DNA of 64,000 nucleotides, from assembly GCF_900096975.1 (NCBI RefSeq), contig NZ_FMYQ01000004.1, positions 62,001 through 126,000 on the forward strand, written 5' to 3'. Both the position numbers and the translations under genes were made by a program. Below are positions 62,024 to 64,000 of the stretch, in pieces (the stretch's first letter is position 1; each line of letters opens with the position of its first letter). The notes beneath the pieces are model-generated. The model was not told the origin of the DNA. It saw nothing but the letters and a program-made list of their open reading frames with translations, and made no database searches. This DNA is from Paraburkholderia lycopersici. Lineage in GTDB: Bacteria; Pseudomonadota; Gammaproteobacteria; Burkholderiales; Burkholderiaceae.

Positions 62024-62701
62024 TCAAGCCGTATCGGCCGCGTGCGCGTCGTCAGGCAGGCAATGCGCGCGCAACTGTTTTGCCGCGTGGCGCAGATCGC
62101 GCTCGATCGCGCGCCGCGCCCCCTCGGCGTCGCGGCGCTTGAGGCGGCGCATCAGGCTTTCGTGGGCCTCGTTGAGCGTGTGCGCGAGCGCGGTGTCTTC
62201 GAACAGCAGGTTCGAGATCGGCCCCACCTGGAGCCACACCGTTTCGATCAGGTCCACGAGCAACGGCGAGCCGCTTGCACGATAGAGCGCGAGGTGAAAG
62301 TCCTCGTTCACGTCGAGGTAGCGTGCGCGTTTGTTCTGCGCGAGCGCTTCGGCCATTTGCGCGCACAGCGCATCGAGCCGCGCGATTTCCGCGGCCGTGA
62401 GACGCGCGGCGGCAAGCGACGCCGCTTTGCCTTCGAGCATCACGCGCACGTCGAGCACGTCGTCGAATTGCGCGCGCGTGAGCTGCGGGACCATTACGCC
62501 GCGGTTGGGCAGGTTCACGAGCGCCGACTCGGCCGCGAGCCGAACGAGCGCCGCGCGCACCGGCATCTCGCCCACGCCCAGCTTGCCGGCGAGTGCGTGA
62601 ATGCGCAGGCGCTCGCCGGGCACAAAGCGCCCGAGGCTCAGCCAGCGCCGCAACGTGGCGTAGGTCTCGTCCTGCAGCGACTGATGCGCGCGCGTCTTCA
62701 T
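62024..62701 (-). CDS. GntR family (FadR/FCD type) transcriptional regulator
   Basis: 225 residues. Winged helix (YATLRRWLSLGRFVPGERLR, IHALAGKLGVGEMPVRAALV) and FCD ligand domain (FDDVLDVRVMLEGKAASLAA, DVNEDFHLALYRASGSPLLV) with the metal-type D/H residues. The ATG at 62699-62701 overlaps the stop of the upstream aminotransferase gene (ATGA), so translation is coupled, and it likely controls that gene in response to its substrate. Confidence 0.92.
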   Translation of the reverse strand: MKTRAHQSLQDETYATLRRWLSLGRFVPGERLRIHALAGKLGVGEMPVRAALVRLAAESALVNLPNRGVMVPQLTRAQFDDVLDVRVMLEGKAASLAAARLTAAEIARLDALCAQMAEALAQNKRARYLDVNEDFHLALYRASGSPLLVDLIETVWLQVGPISNLLFEDTALAHTLNEAHESLMRRLKRRDAEGARRAIERDLRHAAKQLRAHCLPDDAHAADTA

Positions 62702-64000
62702 CGCGGCTTGCCTTCCTCGCCGGGTTCGCCGAGCTCGGTCAGGCAGGCATCGAAGGCGGTTAGCAGACGGTCGACGTCGGCCTCGGTCGTCTCCGGGCAC
62801 ACGAGCATCATGTTGTGGAACGGCGTGATGAGCACGCCACGATTGAGCAGATACAGATGCAGCGTCTGTTCGAGTTCGTCGTCCATGGCCGCGCGCGCCT
62901 CGCTGCCGTTGCGCGGCGGCGTGGCGCAGAACTGGAATTCGGTGCGCGCGCCCACGCGCGTGACGCACCACGGCAAGCCGTGGCGCGCGATCGTGGCCGC
63001 GAGTCCGTTGGCGAGACGTGCGGCGAGCGCGAACATGTGGGTGTACGCCGCTTCGGTCATGACTTCGTCGAGCGTTGCGCGCATCGCGCTCATGGAGAGC
63101 GCGTTCGCCGTGAGCGTCGTGCCGATGCCCGAATGGCCCGGCGGCGCGTCGTGCTTTGCCTGTTGCGCGCGCGCCGCGAATTCGGCGGAAAAGCCGTAGA
63201 CGGCGCAGGGCACGCCGCCGCCCACCGGCTTGCCGAGCACGAACAGATCGGGCTCGATGCCGTGCTCGCGCGCATAGCCGCGCGGGCCGCTGCTGATCGT
63301 ATGCGTCTCGTCGATCAAAAGCAGCGTGCCGTGCCGTTTCACGAGCGCCTGTGCCTCGCGCCAGAAGCCGGGCTCGGGCAGCACCATGCCGACGTTCGTC
63401 ATCGCGGGCTCGGCGAGCACGCAGGCCACGTCGTTGTCGGCGAGTGCGCGTGAGAGCGCTTCGAGATCGTTGAATTCGACCACGCGGGTGGTCGGCAGAA
63501 GGTCGTGCACCTGGCCCAGCAGGCTGGCGCGCTGCGTCGGCCGGCCATCGACGAGATCGACGAACACGTCGTCGACGGTGCCGTGATAGCAGCCGTTGAA
63601 CACGATGATCGCGCGCCGTCTCGTGGCCGCGCGCGCCCAGCGCACGGCGAAGCGGTTGGCGTCGCTCGCGGTCATCGCGAACTGCCAGTACGGCAGGCCG
63701 AAGCGCTCGGCAAGCGCTTCGGCCACCGCCACGGCGTCTTCCCCCGGCAGCATGGTGGTGAACCCGCGCTGCGCCTGCGCTGCGAGCGCGTGCGCCACGG
63801 CTTGCGGCGCGTGGCCGAACATCGCGCCCGTGTCGCCGAGGCAGAAGTCGGCGTAGCGATGGCCGTCCACGTCGGTGAAGGTTGCGCCGCGCGCGGCGTC
63901 CACGTAAAGCGAGCAGGGCGTGGACCAGTCGTTCATCCAGTGCAGCGGGACGCCGAACAGCAGATGCCGCGCGGCTTGCGCGGACAATGCCCGCGACTTC
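62698..64000 (-). CDS. Class III aminotransferase (GSA aminotransferase-like), 5' end cut by window edge
   Basis: At least 433 residues in the window; PLP-dependent class III fold. GAMFGHAPQAVAHALAAQ, FAMTASDANRFAVRWARAAT, the PLP aspartate in LLIDETHTISSGP and the Schiff-base lysine in LFVLGKPVGGGVP are present. The frame remains open through the right edge (KSRALSAQAARHLL...), as in relatives whose N-terminus is longer, so the TTG at 63987 is probably not the true start. Transaminase or aminomutase on an amino acid; coupled to the GntR regulator. Confidence 0.88.
   Translation of the reverse strand, partial: KSRALSAQAARHLLFGVPLHWMNDWSTPCSLYVDAARGATFTDVDGHRYADFCLGDTGAMFGHAPQAVAHALAAQAQRGFTTMLPGEDAVAVAEALAERFGLPYWQFAMTASDANRFAVRWARAATRRRAIIVFNGCYHGTVDDVFVDLVDGRPTQRASLLGQVHDLLPTTRVVEFNDLEALSRALADNDVACVLAEPAMTNVGMVLPEPGFWREAQALVKRHGTLLLIDETHTISSGPRGYAREHGIEPDLFVLGKPVGGGVPCAVYGFSAEFAARAQQAKHDAPPGHSGIGTTLTANALSMSAMRATLDEVMTEAAYTHMFALAARLANGLAATIARHGLPWCVTRVGARTEFQFCATPPRNGSEARAAMDDELEQTLHLYLLNRGVLITPFHNMMLVCPETTEADVDRLLTAFDACLTELGEPGEEGKPR

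Overview
The window is high-GC DNA (roughly two thirds G+C by eye) from a Burkholderiales bacterium, most likely Paraburkholderia, Caballeronia or Burkholderia. The reasons are the gene families and their neighbourhoods: an hpnH-ispH pair beside hpnC/hpnB/hpnA, a DUF3138 porin, a DUF2242 lipoprotein, and MocR, IclR and RpiR regulators. It reads as chromosomal metabolic territory. I saw no rRNA, tRNA, CRISPR array, insertion sequence or prophage.

Layout. 1-6247 holds hopanoid and isoprenoid genes: hpnH (cut by the left edge) and ispH on the minus strand, hpnC-hpnB diverging on the plus strand, a small unknown gene, then hpnA. 6430-13169 is a mixed housekeeping stretch: acylphosphatase, EgtD methyltransferase, RarD permease, Mpo1-like protein, a broken Crp/Fnr gene, a HAD phosphatase, a secreted nuclease and two unknown genes. 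13478-15981 is a rubrerythrin / GlpC-like Fe-S protein / DUF3501 cluster. 15988-19009 holds an acetyltransferase diverging from a MocR regulator that runs tail-to-tail into an aldo/keto reductase.

19125-34656 is a complete putrescine uptake and degradation region. The minus-strand genes run puuD, puuA, spuC, potF, potG, potH, potI, a DUF3138 porin, puuB and a second PuuB-like oxidase. puuR and puuC diverge from them. Together they encode an outer-membrane pore candidate, periplasmic binding protein, ABC importer, the gamma-glutamyl (Puu) route and the direct transaminase (SpuC) route. A 929-base, partly AT-rich gap lies between puuD and puuR.

34724-38162 holds a MarR repressor divergent from an EmrB-type exporter, an AEC transporter and a small glycine-zipper protein. 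38236-44581 is a sugar or polyol ABC divergon: binding protein and two permeases on the minus strand; dehydrogenase, ATPase and RpiR regulator on the plus strand. 44594-51113 holds a P450 and two tandem IclR regulators, divergent from an MBL-fold protein, an aromatic-ring flavin hydroxylase and DUF2783, probably a small aromatic degradation unit.

51401-54193 is the most unusual locus: a protein with a cyclic-nucleotide-binding domain and a FliG-C-like tail, followed by MotA-like and MotB-like stator proteins, with no other flagellar gene nearby. 54238-64000 holds an Lrp/LysE pair, a DUF2242 lipoprotein, a PuuP-like permease with a nitrilase-family amidase and a LuxR regulator, a rubredoxin with an N-terminal extension, a 42-residue membrane peptide, a FUSC protein, a GntR regulator and a class III aminotransferase cut by the right edge.

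All family calls come from reading translations and motifs by eye; no database search was run.
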